From Clostridiales bacterium (GTDB lineage Bacteria > Bacillota > Clostridia > Oscillospirales > Acutalibacteraceae): 64,000 bases of DNA. Of the stretch, positions 42,062 to 52,600 are shown piece by piece. Position 1 is the first letter of the stretch. Each line of letters starts with the position of its first letter. Made by a program: the position numbers and the translations under genes. Under the pieces are notes generated by a model. The model was not told the origin of the DNA. It ran no database searches and saw only the letters and a program-made list of their open reading frames with translations. Location of the stretch: the NCBI GenBank assembly GCA_019422525.1, contig JAHZDE010000007.1, positions 62,001 through 126,000 of the forward strand, read 5' to 3'.

Positions 42062-42152
42062 ACAGGCAGTCTTTTGCCGTTTATGGTTTGTTCTCTGTAT
42101 GAAGTGGAGTATGGTTAATGAACATAGTTCGGTAAAAGGCTGCCTGTTTTAT
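42062..42152 (+). terminator. Terminator of the transporter operon with a large loop
   Basis: ACAGGCAG..TTTTGCCG (42062-42079) pairs with CGGTAAAAGGCTGCCTGT (42130-42147), followed by a T-rich tract. The loop of about 50 bases is unusually long. Confidence 0.7.
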
Positions 42153-42186
42153 TCAAATATTTTTGTGCCATTTTTTATCCAGTTTG

Positions 42187-42198
42187 TTAAACGTTTTA
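42187..42198. promoter_or_regulatory. LacI-type operator before the first GH121-like gene
   Basis: TTAAACGTTTTA, one mismatch from the perfect palindrome, about 95 bases before the start codon and overlapping a TATAC-type -10 region. Confidence 0.7.
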
Positions 42199-42234
42199 TA
42201 CAAATGGAACAAACGGTACAGAAGTTGTTTGGAT

Positions 42235-42283
42235 AGGAGGTGTGAGTAGCGTTTTATTTTTTTATTTTATAATAAAAAGGAGG
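42235..42283 (+). promoter_or_regulatory. Two tandem ribosome-binding sequences
   Basis: AGGAGG occurs at 42235-42240 and again at 42278-42283; the second is seven bases from ATG 42291. The first faces a GTG that would start a short out-of-frame peptide. The other two paralogs also carry two AGGAGG copies. Confidence 0.5.
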
Positions 42284-42290
42284 TCAAAAG

Positions 42291-45200
42291 ATGAAATTGA
42301 AGAAAATACTGGCAGGGTGCCTGGCACTGTCTATGGTAACCGCAGGAATGCCTATACTGACAGTTAACGCGAACTATCAGCAGAGCTTCTACTATGATAA
42401 AGACACCTTTACCCAGCAGTATCCCCTTTATGAAGGTCCCGGGGCCGACGCGGCCGATCAACCGGTGTACCTGAGTGATGCAACTGTCAGTAACATGATG
42501 CAGGCAATTCAAGACGCGGATAAGGAAAATGGAGATTCTTATTGGCTGGACAGAATGCTGGGAAGAGAAGGAGCGATTCCTGATTTCTCTACCAGTAGTG
42601 ATGTGCTGTATAGCCGTGGACGCGGGTTGTATATGAGAAGTCATAATGCTTCTTCCCTGGGTTTTGTGGGCGATATGTCCTACGGTGACAGCCTGTACCT
42701 GACTTCCAACAAGGGATATGCCATTGAGCTGGAAGGCAATTCCGTGAAGGAAGATGTTGCTTCTCGTAAGAATTATCCCAGCCATTCCAATAATGTGTTT
42801 ACCGGCAGCGATTTGACGGTAAATTCCAACAAGTTCATTACCTACAACAACAGTGCTGTTACGATTCTCGAAATCACCAATAATGGTTCTGCGGATAAGT
42901 CCTTTAATATCGTCGTTACCTCTGACCTGGCACAGCAGGCAGAGGGAAATGAACTGGTAGGTTCGGTGCAGGGACCCAAAATGAACCAGCTGTATCCCAA
43001 TCAGGGGTATGTGGACGGCACTACGGATTTGGATATTCGCATTGCCGCTACCGATGCAACTGCCTCCGGCAGCTCTTTGACCACAGCGGTATCCATTCCT
43101 GCTGGTAAGACAATTCAGTATAAGGTCGTTATGGGCGTCATGGCGGAAGAAATCCCCGAGTCCTATACCGAATATGAGGCTTTCCGGGATTATGATGCTG
43201 ACACGGCTTTGTCTACCCAGCTGGAAGTGTACAACCAGTGGTGGGCTGACAATATCCCCTATGTGGATTTGCCCAACGAGTACATGGAAAAAGTGGTTTA
43301 CTATCGCTTCTGGGCCAGCCGCTTCAATCTTCAGGATTTGAATATTCCTGGCAATGATTGGCAGTTCCCGGCTGAGTTCGAAGGCGTTCTGGGCTACAAC
43401 AATGTCATTACCGTTAGTGTGCCTTGGCTCATGCAGGATTTGAAGTACTTCCGTACTCCTCTGTATGCTTATGGTACCTGGGCTGCACAGGGCGAAATTT
43501 CCGGCAATCAAAACTATCAGAATAACCCCGGCCGTCCCGGCGTGTGGACCTGGGATATGATGCAGTATACCACCTATTCCGGATTGGAAGATTATCTGGT
43601 ACATGGCGGTTCTGCCGATTTGCTGGAAAAATTTGCTCAGTGGGGCGAAGGCGATGTATATGGCTCCTTTGCTGAATATGGCGCAACCGACGCGCAGGTA
43701 GCAAAGGGCTGGGATGAGTACTTGATGTACTACGGACATCCCCCCATTACCGGCAATGATAACGATAACGTTTCCGCTTTCTATAAGCGCAATTACAGCA
43801 ACGGAAGTGCCGGCAACGTAGTAAACGGCCGTGTGGATGGTTCTTCCACCGTGTACGCCAATACCACTGCAACGGCTGAGCTGTATCGCCTGCTGGCGGC
43901 AGCTACCGATAATGCTGAATATGCCGATAAGGCTGCTACTCTGGATGAGTTGGCTGGCAATATTCAGAACTCTGTGCTGACCACCCTGTGGACCGACGAC
44001 TTCTCCAATAAAAATGGTGATACCGGTCACGGCAGCTTCCTGCATCAGCACACCGGTTCCAATACTTCCAGCGGAATTACTCTGAACCCCTGGAGAGACA
44101 ATGTGTTCTTCCCCTTTGAATTCAATTTGGTTCCCACCCAGGGCGAAGACAACTATGACGCTAAATACATTGAGATGCTCAATGACTACGACTCCGAAAT
44201 GTATCCGGTATTCCCCTTCTTTACCGCTGACCAGGTGAGTATCGAAGAGAAAAAGCCCGCTCTGGATGCAGAGTTCGAAGAATTTGGCGTGAATTATCCC
44301 GGCCAGCAGTCCGGTAAGGATTATGGCTCCAACAACTTTGCGTTCTGCAACGGCGGCAACTATGTCAATATGCTGTCCTCTGCTCTGCGTTACTATCCCA
44401 CCGAGCATATTACCGCTGACACCTATGAGCGCCTCATGGACTGGATGGCCTTTACCCATTATGTGAAGGCTTCTGGCTCCGGCACCGAGGATGACCCGGT
44501 GGTGGCTGATGCTTCTCTGATGGACTCCGAGGAATTCTTCTGGTTCAACGGCTACTTTGATCAGAACATCCAGTTCCCCATGGATGGCCCCGAAATCGAA
44601 GGCAACCTGACCCGTGCATGGATTCACAACAACGTGCTGGGCATGATGAACTTCTCCGTCTTCGAGGATATCGCTGGCCTGCAACCCCGTGCTGACGAAA
44701 AAATTGAGCTGTGGCCTGTTGGCGTGAGCTATGACCACTATGCAGTGGATAACGTTCGTTACCACGACCGCGACATCTCCATCGTTTGGCAGGACCCCGA
44801 CGTGTATACCAATGATGCTCCCGAGTATGAAGGTATCCCCGTAGGTTACAGCCTCTATGTTGGAAACAAACTGGTAGCCAATGTCAGCAGCCAGGTACAT
44901 CTGGTGTATGACCCCGCTACCGGTGAGGTGGAATTCCCCGAAAACATTGAAGGTGCAGTAGGCACTGATCCCAATGCAGAGGTTTGGTATTCGGCTCCCA
45001 GCGATATGATCGCTGCAATTGACGTTGACTTTACCGCTACCGAAAATACCGTTTCCGATACCTATGATGCCAACGACTATGTGGGTCAGGAATATAACAA
45101 TGACCGCGTTGTGGAACTGGCACAGCAGATTGGTGTGGATTTGGAGAATCCCGGCAGCGAAAACCTGGCCTTGACCGCTGACGTTAGCTGCTCCTTTGCG

Positions 45201-48200
45201 GATGTTCGCGATTTGGCTATGGTGAGTGATGGAACAACCGTTTCTGGTTCTCCCGGAACTTCCGGCAATGGCGAGGAAATGAATCGGATGGCCGCGTTGT
45301 TCAATCAAACGCCCAATGATACGGATTATATCCAGTTTGACTTTGATGGTCAAAAAACGGTGGATACCGTAAAATTGTACTTCTTTAATGACAGAAAGAT
45401 TGGCGGATACTGCGAGCCCTCCATGTACATTGTCCAGTACAAGGATCCCGAAACAGGCGAATATGTGGTAGCTTCCAATCAGAATAAGAGCCCGGCACTG
45501 CCTCAGGCCAACTATAACAATGATGAGTTTACCGAAGTCACTACCGATTCGATCCGGATTGTGTTTACCCACAAGCTGGGATACAACACAGCTGTTAAGG
45601 AAATTCAAATTTACGATAATGATGTAACAGTGGATGAACCCGTCAACCAGGCTCCGGTTGCGGATGCCGGCAGCTACGATCCCATTAACCTGGACAGCAC
45701 CCTGACTCTGATGGGCAGCGCTTCTGACGATGGACTTCCCACTGGCAACCTGTATCCCACCTGGAGTGTTGTGGATGCTCCCGAAGGCGGAGAGGCGGAG
45801 TTCTCCGATGCTAACGCCTTTACCACCGATGTGACCTTTACAGAGCAGGGCGAATACACCTTGCAGCTGGAAGTGAGCGATGGAGAACTGACTTCTGTCA
45901 GCACGACAGTTGTTGAAGTGGATGCTGTTCGTGATATTTATAATGCTGCGTTCTATGCAACCCCCTCCGCTTCCTATACCAACAGCGACCTGGGTGGTTT
46001 GGCAACCATGAATGATGGCTATGAGCCTGCTTCTCATGATGACAAGAGCCACGGCGCTTGGCATGACTGGGGACAGGAAGGAAAAGACCAGTGGGTACAG
46101 TATAGCTGGGAAGAGCCTGTTACGATTGACTCCACTGAAATCTATTTCTTTAATGACAACGGCGGTATTTCCGAACCCAAGAGCTACACCATTCAGTATC
46201 TGGATGACGAAGGCAACTGGGTGGATGTACCCGGCGCAAGTGGGTTTGGTGTGGTAAAGGGCGCCTTTAATAAGACTACCTTTGACAAGATTACTACTAC
46301 CGCCTTGCGTGTGAACATGGTGGCAAATCTGGGTTTGGGCATCATTGAATGGCGTGTCCATTCTACTACGCCCATGGAATTTGTCAGCGCTTATATTGAC
46401 GATGTAACGGCAACAGCCGGCAATAACTCCAATGATGCCGTAACGGCAGCCAACCTGGTGGATAAGTCCGGTTTGGTAGGTTCCGGCTTCGAAGCTATGC
46501 ATGAGAACACCAACTGGATGGCTCAGTGGAATACCGGTTACTTGGGTGAAGCTTCTGCTCCTACAGAAGAGACTGCATGGGTGAAGTTTGACCTGAAGAA
46601 AAACTATAAGATTGGTGAAATGGGCATTTGGAACTATGGCTTTACGCCGACTTCAGGCCTGAACAATATCACCGTTTGGTACTCTAAGGACGACAAGAAC
46701 TATGAGAAGCTGGGCGATTATACACTGGAGCAGGCGCCTGCTTCTACCGGTGCAGAGGGCGAAGCTACCGTTCCTGTGCAGATTATCGATATGGCCGGTA
46801 CCGAAGCCCGGTATGTTAAGATTACGTATAGTCCTGTTGCCGGAGAGGGCAATTTTGGTTCTACTTATTTTGGCTTGAGCGAGGTCATGTTCAAAAAGTC
46901 TACTGCAGTCTCCAGCTTGGAACCTGCTTCTGTCACCACAGTGGTGGGCGCATGGCCGAAGCTGCCGGAGACGGTGACCGCAAACTGCGATGATGGCACC
47001 ACCAAGGAACTGCCGGTTACTTGGGACGAGTCGGAAATCGCCAATAAGATTACGGTTGCTACTCAGTTCAGTATCACCGGTGAAGTGGAAGGTACCAGCC
47101 TGAAAGCTTCCTGCGTGATCAGCGTGATTTATGACAAGTCCGGTTTGAAGCAGCTGCTGGATACCATTGAAAGCGGCAATATCAATGAAGTCACTTATGA
47201 GGGTACGGAAGAACAGTGGGATGCATTCTATGCAGCACTGGAAAATGCTAAGAAGGTTTATGCAAATGCTTCTGCAACGCAGGACGCTATTGATTCTGCA
47301 CAGTCGGATTTGAGAGAAGCCTTTGAGGCTCTGACACCTTCGTCTAACCCGGCCTTTACAGCAACTGCAAGCTCCAACTATACGGCAGGCTGGAATAATG
47401 TGGCGGCAGTAAATGATGGCGTGCTTTCTGATTCCTCCGCGACACCTCCCGGAAATAACCAGGCCAATGTATATGGCAACTGGGGTGTTGGCAGAGATGT
47501 TTCGATTTATGTTCAGTACACTTGGGAGCAGGCAGTTACTCTGACGGGCTCTTCTGTCTACTTCTTCGATGACAGAGGCACTGGCAATAACGCAGCCAAC
47601 CATCCCGGCGTGGCAGTTCCTGACAGCTATACCTATCAGTATCTGAACAGTGACAGCGAATGGGTGACTATTGAAGGAACCGGATTCGGTACCGAGCGGG
47701 ATGCCTTTAATGAAACTGTATTTAACGAGCCGGTAACCACGACTGCGCTGAGAATCAATATGGTTCGTCAGGCAACAGAAGATACTGCCGATGGATATGC
47801 CCAGGGCGATACTATGGCAACCGGTATTATCGAATGGATGCTGACTGGCGAAGGCGCTGCAGAAGCTCCTGACAAGAGCGAGCTGAATGAAGCGATTCTG
47901 GCTGCTCAGGGCATCGAAAATAATGACAACACCTATACTCCTGGCTCTTGGGAAGCTTTCCAGGCTGCTTTGGAACAGGCTGAAAAGGTGTATGACAATG
48001 CTGCTGCAACGGAAGCCGATATAGCAGAAGCTTTGAAGACTCTGACCGATGCACAGGCAGCACTGGCGCATCCGGCTGATCGGACCGACTTGGAAGAAAC
48101 GCTGGCGGAAGCTGAGAAGCTGACGGAAAAAGAACTGGAAGGCTATACTCCTTCTTCTGTAGAGGCTTTCCAGAAAGCATTGGAAGAAGCCAAAGCGGTG

Positions 48201-49187
48201 AATGAAAATCTGGATGCTACGCAGGAGCAGGTCAATGAGGCCGTTACCAATTTGGGAGCCGCTATGAATAGCCTGGTTCCCGTTGGCAATAAGGGATTGT
48301 TGGAAAAGACCTATGAATATGCACTGACGCTGGATACCGAAGGTGTCACCGACAGTGCAAAGGCATACTTTGTACAGGTGATGGCAGAAGCCAAAGCCGT
48401 TCTGGATAATCCTGATGCAACCCAAGAAATGGTGGATACTGCATGGGATAATCTGTTGGAAGGCATCTGGGGCTTGGGCCTGGTACAGGGCGACAAGACG
48501 ATGCTGGAGCAGCTGATTGCAAAAGCAGATTCCATGGTAGAAAATGCTGGCAAGTATGTACAGACCAATTGGAGCCAGCTGGTAGATGCTTTGGATGCCG
48601 CTAAGAAGGTAATGGACGACGGAGATGCTATGGACAGCGATATTGAGCCTGTAGCAGATGCCCTCCTCAATGCCATTTTGGCACAGCGTTTCAAGGCTGA
48701 CAAATCGATTCTGGAAGAGCTGGTAAATAAGGCAGAAGCCATGGATGTAAGCGGATATTCGTTGGTAAGCGTACAGGTGTTTAGTGCAGCACTGTATAAT
48801 GCCCGTACTGTCTTGGCCGATGCAACCCTGAGTGTTGATGATCAGGCAGTTGTGGACCAGGCTGTCAATGAGCTGAACAATGCCATTGAAAACCTGAGCG
48901 CGGACAGTGGAACAGAAGTTCCCGATGATGAGAATACGCCTTCCGGCAATGAGGGAAAAGATAATACCGATTCTGCACAGGGTAATGACTCTGCGTCGGA
49001 TAACACAGCCAATAATTCCTCTAAGACCGAGGGCACTCAGTCCAATGGTAATTCCTCTGCTTCTTCTAACAATGCACAGACCGGAGATAACAACATGGTG
49101 CTTCCTGTTGCAGTAGCAACGGCGGCCGCTGCGCTGGTAGCAGCTTCTGCACTGGTATTGGTGAGAAGAAAAAGAGAGAACGGCTAA
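42291..49187 (+). CDS. Wall-anchored GH121-like beta-L-arabinobiosidase, paralog 1
   Basis: A 2,298-residue secreted enzyme with a signal peptide (about 1-27). The N-terminal part (about 28-900) is an (alpha/alpha)6-type glycosidase resembling its two paralogs (WWADNIPYVDLP, NIPGNDWQFPAEFEGVLGYN, DEKIELWPVG). GH121 is proposed from overall size, module style and gene context; catalytic residues were not assigned. Then come a discoidin-like module (about 957-1115), PKD-like (1121-1215), two more discoidin-like (1217-1540), a bacterial Ig-like domain, FIVAR, another discoidin-like module (1686-1855), FIVAR stalk (to 2205), a Ser/Asn/Asp linker, NAQTGD (about 2260), a membrane helix and RRKRENG. 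It should release Ara-beta-1,2-Ara from plant glycoproteins. A related GH family is the main alternative. Confidence 0.68.
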   Translation: MKLKKILAGCLALSMVTAGMPILTVNANYQQSFYYDKDTFTQQYPLYEGPGADAADQPVYLSDATVSNMMQAIQDADKENGDSYWLDRMLGREGAIPDFSTSSDVLYSRGRGLYMRSHNASSLGFVGDMSYGDSLYLTSNKGYAIELEGNSVKEDVASRKNYPSHSNNVFTGSDLTVNSNKFITYNNSAVTILEITNNGSADKSFNIVVTSDLAQQAEGNELVGSVQGPKMNQLYPNQGYVDGTTDLDIRIAATDATASGSSLTTAVSIPAGKTIQYKVVMGVMAEEIPESYTEYEAFRDYDADTALSTQLEVYNQWWADNIPYVDLPNEYMEKVVYYRFWASRFNLQDLNIPGNDWQFPAEFEGVLGYNNVITVSVPWLMQDLKYFRTPLYAYGTWAAQGEISGNQNYQNNPGRPGVWTWDMMQYTTYSGLEDYLVHGGSADLLEKFAQWGEGDVYGSFAEYGATDAQVAKGWDEYLMYYGHPPITGNDNDNVSAFYKRNYSNGSAGNVVNGRVDGSSTVYANTTATAELYRLLAAATDNAEYADKAATLDELAGNIQNSVLTTLWTDDFSNKNGDTGHGSFLHQHTGSNTSSGITLNPWRDNVFFPFEFNLVPTQGEDNYDAKYIEMLNDYDSEMYPVFPFFTADQVSIEEKKPALDAEFEEFGVNYPGQQSGKDYGSNNFAFCNGGNYVNMLSSALRYYPTEHITADTYERLMDWMAFTHYVKASGSGTEDDPVVADASLMDSEEFFWFNGYFDQNIQFPMDGPEIEGNLTRAWIHNNVLGMMNFSVFEDIAGLQPRADEKIELWPVGVSYDHYAVDNVRYHDRDISIVWQDPDVYTNDAPEYEGIPVGYSLYVGNKLVANVSSQVHLVYDPATGEVEFPENIEGAVGTDPNAEVWYSAPSDMIAAIDVDFTATENTVSDTYDANDYVGQEYNNDRVVELAQQIGVDLENPGSENLALTADVSCSFADVRDLAMVSDGTTVSGSPGTSGNGEEMNRMAALFNQTPNDTDYIQFDFDGQKTVDTVKLYFFNDRKIGGYCEPSMYIVQYKDPETGEYVVASNQNKSPALPQANYNNDEFTEVTTDSIRIVFTHKLGYNTAVKEIQIYDNDVTVDEPVNQAPVADAGSYDPINLDSTLTLMGSASDDGLPTGNLYPTWSVVDAPEGGEAEFSDANAFTTDVTFTEQGEYTLQLEVSDGELTSVSTTVVEVDAVRDIYNAAFYATPSASYTNSDLGGLATMNDGYEPASHDDKSHGAWHDWGQEGKDQWVQYSWEEPVTIDSTEIYFFNDNGGISEPKSYTIQYLDDEGNWVDVPGASGFGVVKGAFNKTTFDKITTTALRVNMVANLGLGIIEWRVHSTTPMEFVSAYIDDVTATAGNNSNDAVTAANLVDKSGLVGSGFEAMHENTNWMAQWNTGYLGEASAPTEETAWVKFDLKKNYKIGEMGIWNYGFTPTSGLNNITVWYSKDDKNYEKLGDYTLEQAPASTGAEGEATVPVQIIDMAGTEARYVKITYSPVAGEGNFGSTYFGLSEVMFKKSTAVSSLEPASVTTVVGAWPKLPETVTANCDDGTTKELPVTWDESEIANKITVATQFSITGEVEGTSLKASCVISVIYDKSGLKQLLDTIESGNINEVTYEGTEEQWDAFYAALENAKKVYANASATQDAIDSAQSDLREAFEALTPSSNPAFTATASSNYTAGWNNVAAVNDGVLSDSSATPPGNNQANVYGNWGVGRDVSIYVQYTWEQAVTLTGSSVYFFDDRGTGNNAANHPGVAVPDSYTYQYLNSDSEWVTIEGTGFGTERDAFNETVFNEPVTTTALRINMVRQATEDTADGYAQGDTMATGIIEWMLTGEGAAEAPDKSELNEAILAAQGIENNDNTYTPGSWEAFQAALEQAEKVYDNAAATEADIAEALKTLTDAQAALAHPADRTDLEETLAEAEKLTEKELEGYTPSSVEAFQKALEEAKAVNENLDATQEQVNEAVTNLGAAMNSLVPVGNKGLLEKTYEYALTLDTEGVTDSAKAYFVQVMAEAKAVLDNPDATQEMVDTAWDNLLEGIWGLGLVQGDKTMLEQLIAKADSMVENAGKYVQTNWSQLVDALDAAKKVMDDGDAMDSDIEPVADALLNAILAQRFKADKSILEELVNKAEAMDVSGYSLVSVQVFSAALYNARTVLADATLSVDDQAVVDQAVNELNNAIENLSADSGTEVPDDENTPSGNEGKDNTDSAQGNDSASDNTANNSSKTEGTQSNGNSSASSNNAQTGDNNMVLPVAVATAAAALVAASALVLVRRKRENG

Positions 49188-49229
49188 TTCATATCCCGGC
49201 ATAAGAGATCGGCACGGTCCGTAAATGGA

Positions 49230-49272
49230 GGGGCTTTGCTGTGGCGATAAGTCGCAGCAAAGCCCCTTTTTT
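49230..49272 (+). terminator. Intrinsic terminator of GH121-like paralog 1
   Basis: GGGGCTTTGCTG pairs with CAGCAAAGCCCC with further pairing inside, followed by T7. Confidence 0.92.
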
Positions 49273-49286
49273 TGAGTGCTCCAAAA

Positions 49287-49298
49287 TAAAACGTTTAA
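49287..49298. promoter_or_regulatory. LacI-type operator, distal site of paralog 2
   Basis: TAAAACGTTTAA, upstream of the promoter at 49365. Confidence 0.6.
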
Positions 49299-49364
49299 AG
49301 CTAATTGGAGATATTTATAAAATATACCTATCGAAACTATTTGGAGAAAAGGGACGAAAAACTA

Positions 49365-49393
49365 TTGACAAAAAGAATATTATTTTATATTAT
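49365..49393 (+). promoter_or_regulatory. Consensus promoter of paralog 2 leader
   Basis: TTGACA, 17 bases, TATTAT. The same arrangement precedes paralog 3. Confidence 0.75.
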
Positions 49394-49399
49394 ATAGGT

Positions 49400-49472
49400 G
49401 AAATAGGAAATACCGGCGATGAATATGCCTTCTGCTTAGTTTGAAAAAGAGTAGGAGTCGCTCTATTTTTTT
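49400..49472 (+). ncRNA. Conserved attenuator-like leader RNA, copy A
   Basis: About 70 transcribed bases ending in AGAGT/GCTCT (49448-49464, closing with a G-U pair) and T7, an intrinsic terminator. The 5' arm of that stem overlaps AGTAGGA (49450-49456), which can instead pair with TTCTGCT (49430-49436). The two folds exclude each other. The core GAAATACCGGCG and the helices are conserved in copy B. The ligand or protein is unknown; it may also act as a short separate RNA. Confidence 0.5.
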
Positions 49473-49482
49473 ATGATTATTA

Positions 49483-49494
49483 TTAAACGTTTAA
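49483..49494. promoter_or_regulatory. Perfect LacI-type operator, paralog 2
   Basis: TTAAACGTTTAA, perfect 12-base palindrome, just after the leader terminator. Confidence 0.8.
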
Positions 49495-49592
49495 TTATAA
49501 AATGGTTGGTTTTTACGCCGGCATCCAACTTTATTATGTGTAGTATTTAAAAATAAATTTATTTTATTTAAAAAATATACACATAATACTCG

Positions 49593-49604
49593 TTAAACGT
49601 TTAA
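49593..49604. promoter_or_regulatory. Perfect LacI-type operator, paralog 2 proximal
   Basis: TTAAACGTTTAA, 110 bases after the previous operator (about ten helical turns, good for looping) and about 80 bases before the start codon. Confidence 0.8.
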
Positions 49605-49683
49605 ATAAAATACAAGGAGGTATGAAAAGCTTTAAGACGGGTGAAAACGGATGATGTTTATGAAAAGGAGGCAACTACAAACT

Positions 49684-52600
49684 ATGGCCAAAAAATTTGC
49701 GAGAAAAGCTGGCGCATTGCTGCTGGCCGTATCGATGCTGGCTTCCAGTATGGCGATTTCGGTTAACGCTAACTATACAATGGGAACGCCGGTGGAAGAT
49801 TTGCCTGAAAAGGCGCCTTGGCAGGACAACTATATCGCTCCTGAGGGCGTAGATTTTAGCGCGGAGACTGTATCAGAAATGATGCAGGCTATTGAAGATT
49901 TTGACTTTGAAAAATTTGCGGAAGATAATTCGGATCTTCCCTGGCTGGATGAACTGTTGGTAAACGAAGGTGTGATTCCTGATAACGATGCCAATATCCT
50001 GTTTAGCCGCGGCAGTGCATTGTATTTGAAGACACATTTCCCTTCCAGCCTGGGCTTTGTGGGCTCTGTATACTATGCAGATACACTGGGGAAAAACTCT
50101 ATCTTCAACGTTTCCCTTTCCAGCGGAACCCCCAGCGAAGATACCAGCCTGCGGAAAAACTATCCCAGCCATGAGAATCAGACTTTTACTTCTGGCAATC
50201 TCTCCATCAACCAGAAGAAGTTTATTACTTATGGCAATACAGCAGTAGCGCTGTATGAATTTACCAACACCTCTTCTGAGCCCATTACCTTTACGATGAC
50301 AGTCAAATCTCCCTTTACCACGGGCTCGGAAGGTGACGAACTGGTAGCCAGCCATGTGGCATGCCCCACAATGGTTGGAACTGCCGGACAAAACACCGTG
50401 GAAGCGATGTCCTATGTGGATGTCCGGCTGAGCGGTACGGAAATGAGTCCTTCGGGAAATAGTTTGGTTCGTGAGATTACCGTTCCCGCCGGGGAAACCG
50501 TTGACCAGAAGGTCGTAATGGGCTGGCTGGCAGACGAAATCCCCCAGTCTCAGGAACAGTACGACGAATTTAAGGGCTATGCGACCAATGACGAAGCATT
50601 TGCCGCACAGGTAAAGATGTACAACGAGTGGTGGGCCGATAACATTCCATACATTGATATTCCCGATGAGAATGTGAAAAAGGTCATTTACTACCGTTGG
50701 TGGTGCAACCGGTTTAACCTGCTGGAAGCCAACATTCCGGGCAATGACTGGCAGTTCCCCATGAACATGGAAGGTGTTCTGGGATATAACAACGGAATTA
50801 CTGTTAGTGTGCCGTGGGCCATGCAGGATTTGAAATGGCTGCGTGATCCCTCTTATGTATACGGCACCTGGATGGCTCAGGGTGAGTATTCCGGTGATGA
50901 CAACTATAAGAATAACCCTGGCCGGCCCAATACCTGGACTTGGGATATGATGCAGAACACCTCTCAGGTGGGCTGGGAAGCCTATAAGATCCATGGCGGC
51001 GGAGAAGAGGTTCTTGAAAAGTTTGCCGATTATGCCAAGTATGACGTTCTGGGTACCTTGAACCGTTTTGGCGGCAGCGGCAAATATGAGAACCTGGTTA
51101 TCTATAACCATGGCCCAATTACCGGTAATGACGGCGACTGCATCGGTATGCACTGGAATGAAACTTCCAGTGACGGTAACTATGCCCGTCTGGATGGCAC
51201 TGCTACTACTTATGCCAACGCCGTGGCAGCTGCTGAGATGTATGCAGCCTTGGGCGATACCGAGAATCAGCAGATGATGGAGCAGAAGGCGCAGGATATT
51301 CGTGATGCCGTGCTGGAGAACATGTGGTATGACGGCACCGACTTCGAAGAGGCCAACGGCAGAGGCGACGGAATTGCCGATACCAATGGCGAAGGCAGCT
51401 TCCTTGGTCTGAAAGTGGCAACCGGCGAATATGTGCCGTGGAGAGACAATAACTTCTTTGTTTTCAACTTCCGCCTGGTTCCCAGCCAGCTGGAATCTGA
51501 GGAATATCCTGATTATGCAAAGTATGCAACCCAGTTGTATGACTATGCTGACCCGGATTATTATCCGATTTTCCCGTTCTATACGGCTGACCAGCACAGT
51601 GTTCTGAAGAGAGTGGAAAGCCTGGCATGGGATTCCGATAAGGTTTGCTGTGACCACTTTGCATGGTGCAACTTTGGCAACTATCTGAACACAGTCCGTA
51701 ATTCTATGCGGTATTATCCTGTTGAGAACATCGATGCCGATGTGTACAAGACCCTGTTTGAGTGGGGCGCATGGCTGAACTGCATTGAAGAAGGCAATAC
51801 CGATTACATGGATTCCGTTGAATTCTTCTGGACAGAAGACTTTGGCATGGATGGAACCACCGAGTCCACTCCTACTGGCGAAATCATTCGTTCCTGGATT
51901 CACCATGATACCCTGGGTATGATGGACTTCAGCGTGATTGAAGATATCGCAGGCCTGCAGGCCAGAGCGGATGACAAGATTGAACTGTGGCCTCTGGGTG
52001 TGGATTATGACTACTTTACAGTAGACAATATCCGCTATCATGATCAGGATTTGACTATCGTATGGCAGGACCCGACAAAGGAAGCCCATTATGAAGGCAT
52101 CCCCACCGGCTTCTCTCTGTACATTGGAAATGAGCGTGTGTTCACAACCAATGAGATGTCCCATGTAATTTATGACCCTGCAACCGGCAAGGTAGAACTG
52201 CCTGACGGAGATGTGGACGGAGCAGCTGGCGACAACAGCAACACGGAAATTCTGTACGAAATTGGTACTGCAACCCCTGTAGCAACAGCAAATGAGACTT
52301 CTCTGGCCGACAACGAGAAGGCTGTTGATATGTTCAACAAGGCTGGTATTGATTTGGAACACAACAGTGAAAACCTGGCAATGGCAGAGGGAACGACGAT
52401 TACCTCCACCTACATTGATTCCAAGTCTGATATCCAGAACGTTGCGGACGGTTCTACCGTTACTGGCGGCGGCATTACCTTTACAGATGAAAGCAAAAAG
52501 ACTCAGCATACCGCACTGTTCAGCGGTACCCCCAATGATACGGATTATATCCAGTTTGACTTTGACGGTCAAAAGACAGTGGATACCGTAAAACTGTACT

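Noticed and set aside
42062..42152. The long hairpin after the transporter operon as an integron attC-like site.
   Set aside because: There is no integrase, no characteristic R/L boxes, and a T-rich tail directly after the stem, so a terminator is the simpler explanation.
49622..49653. The short frame starting MKSFKTGEN upstream of paralogs 2 and 3 as a real peptide gene.
   Set aside because: AGGAGG is only one base from its ATG, too close for normal initiation. It is retained only as part of the tandem ribosome-site observation.
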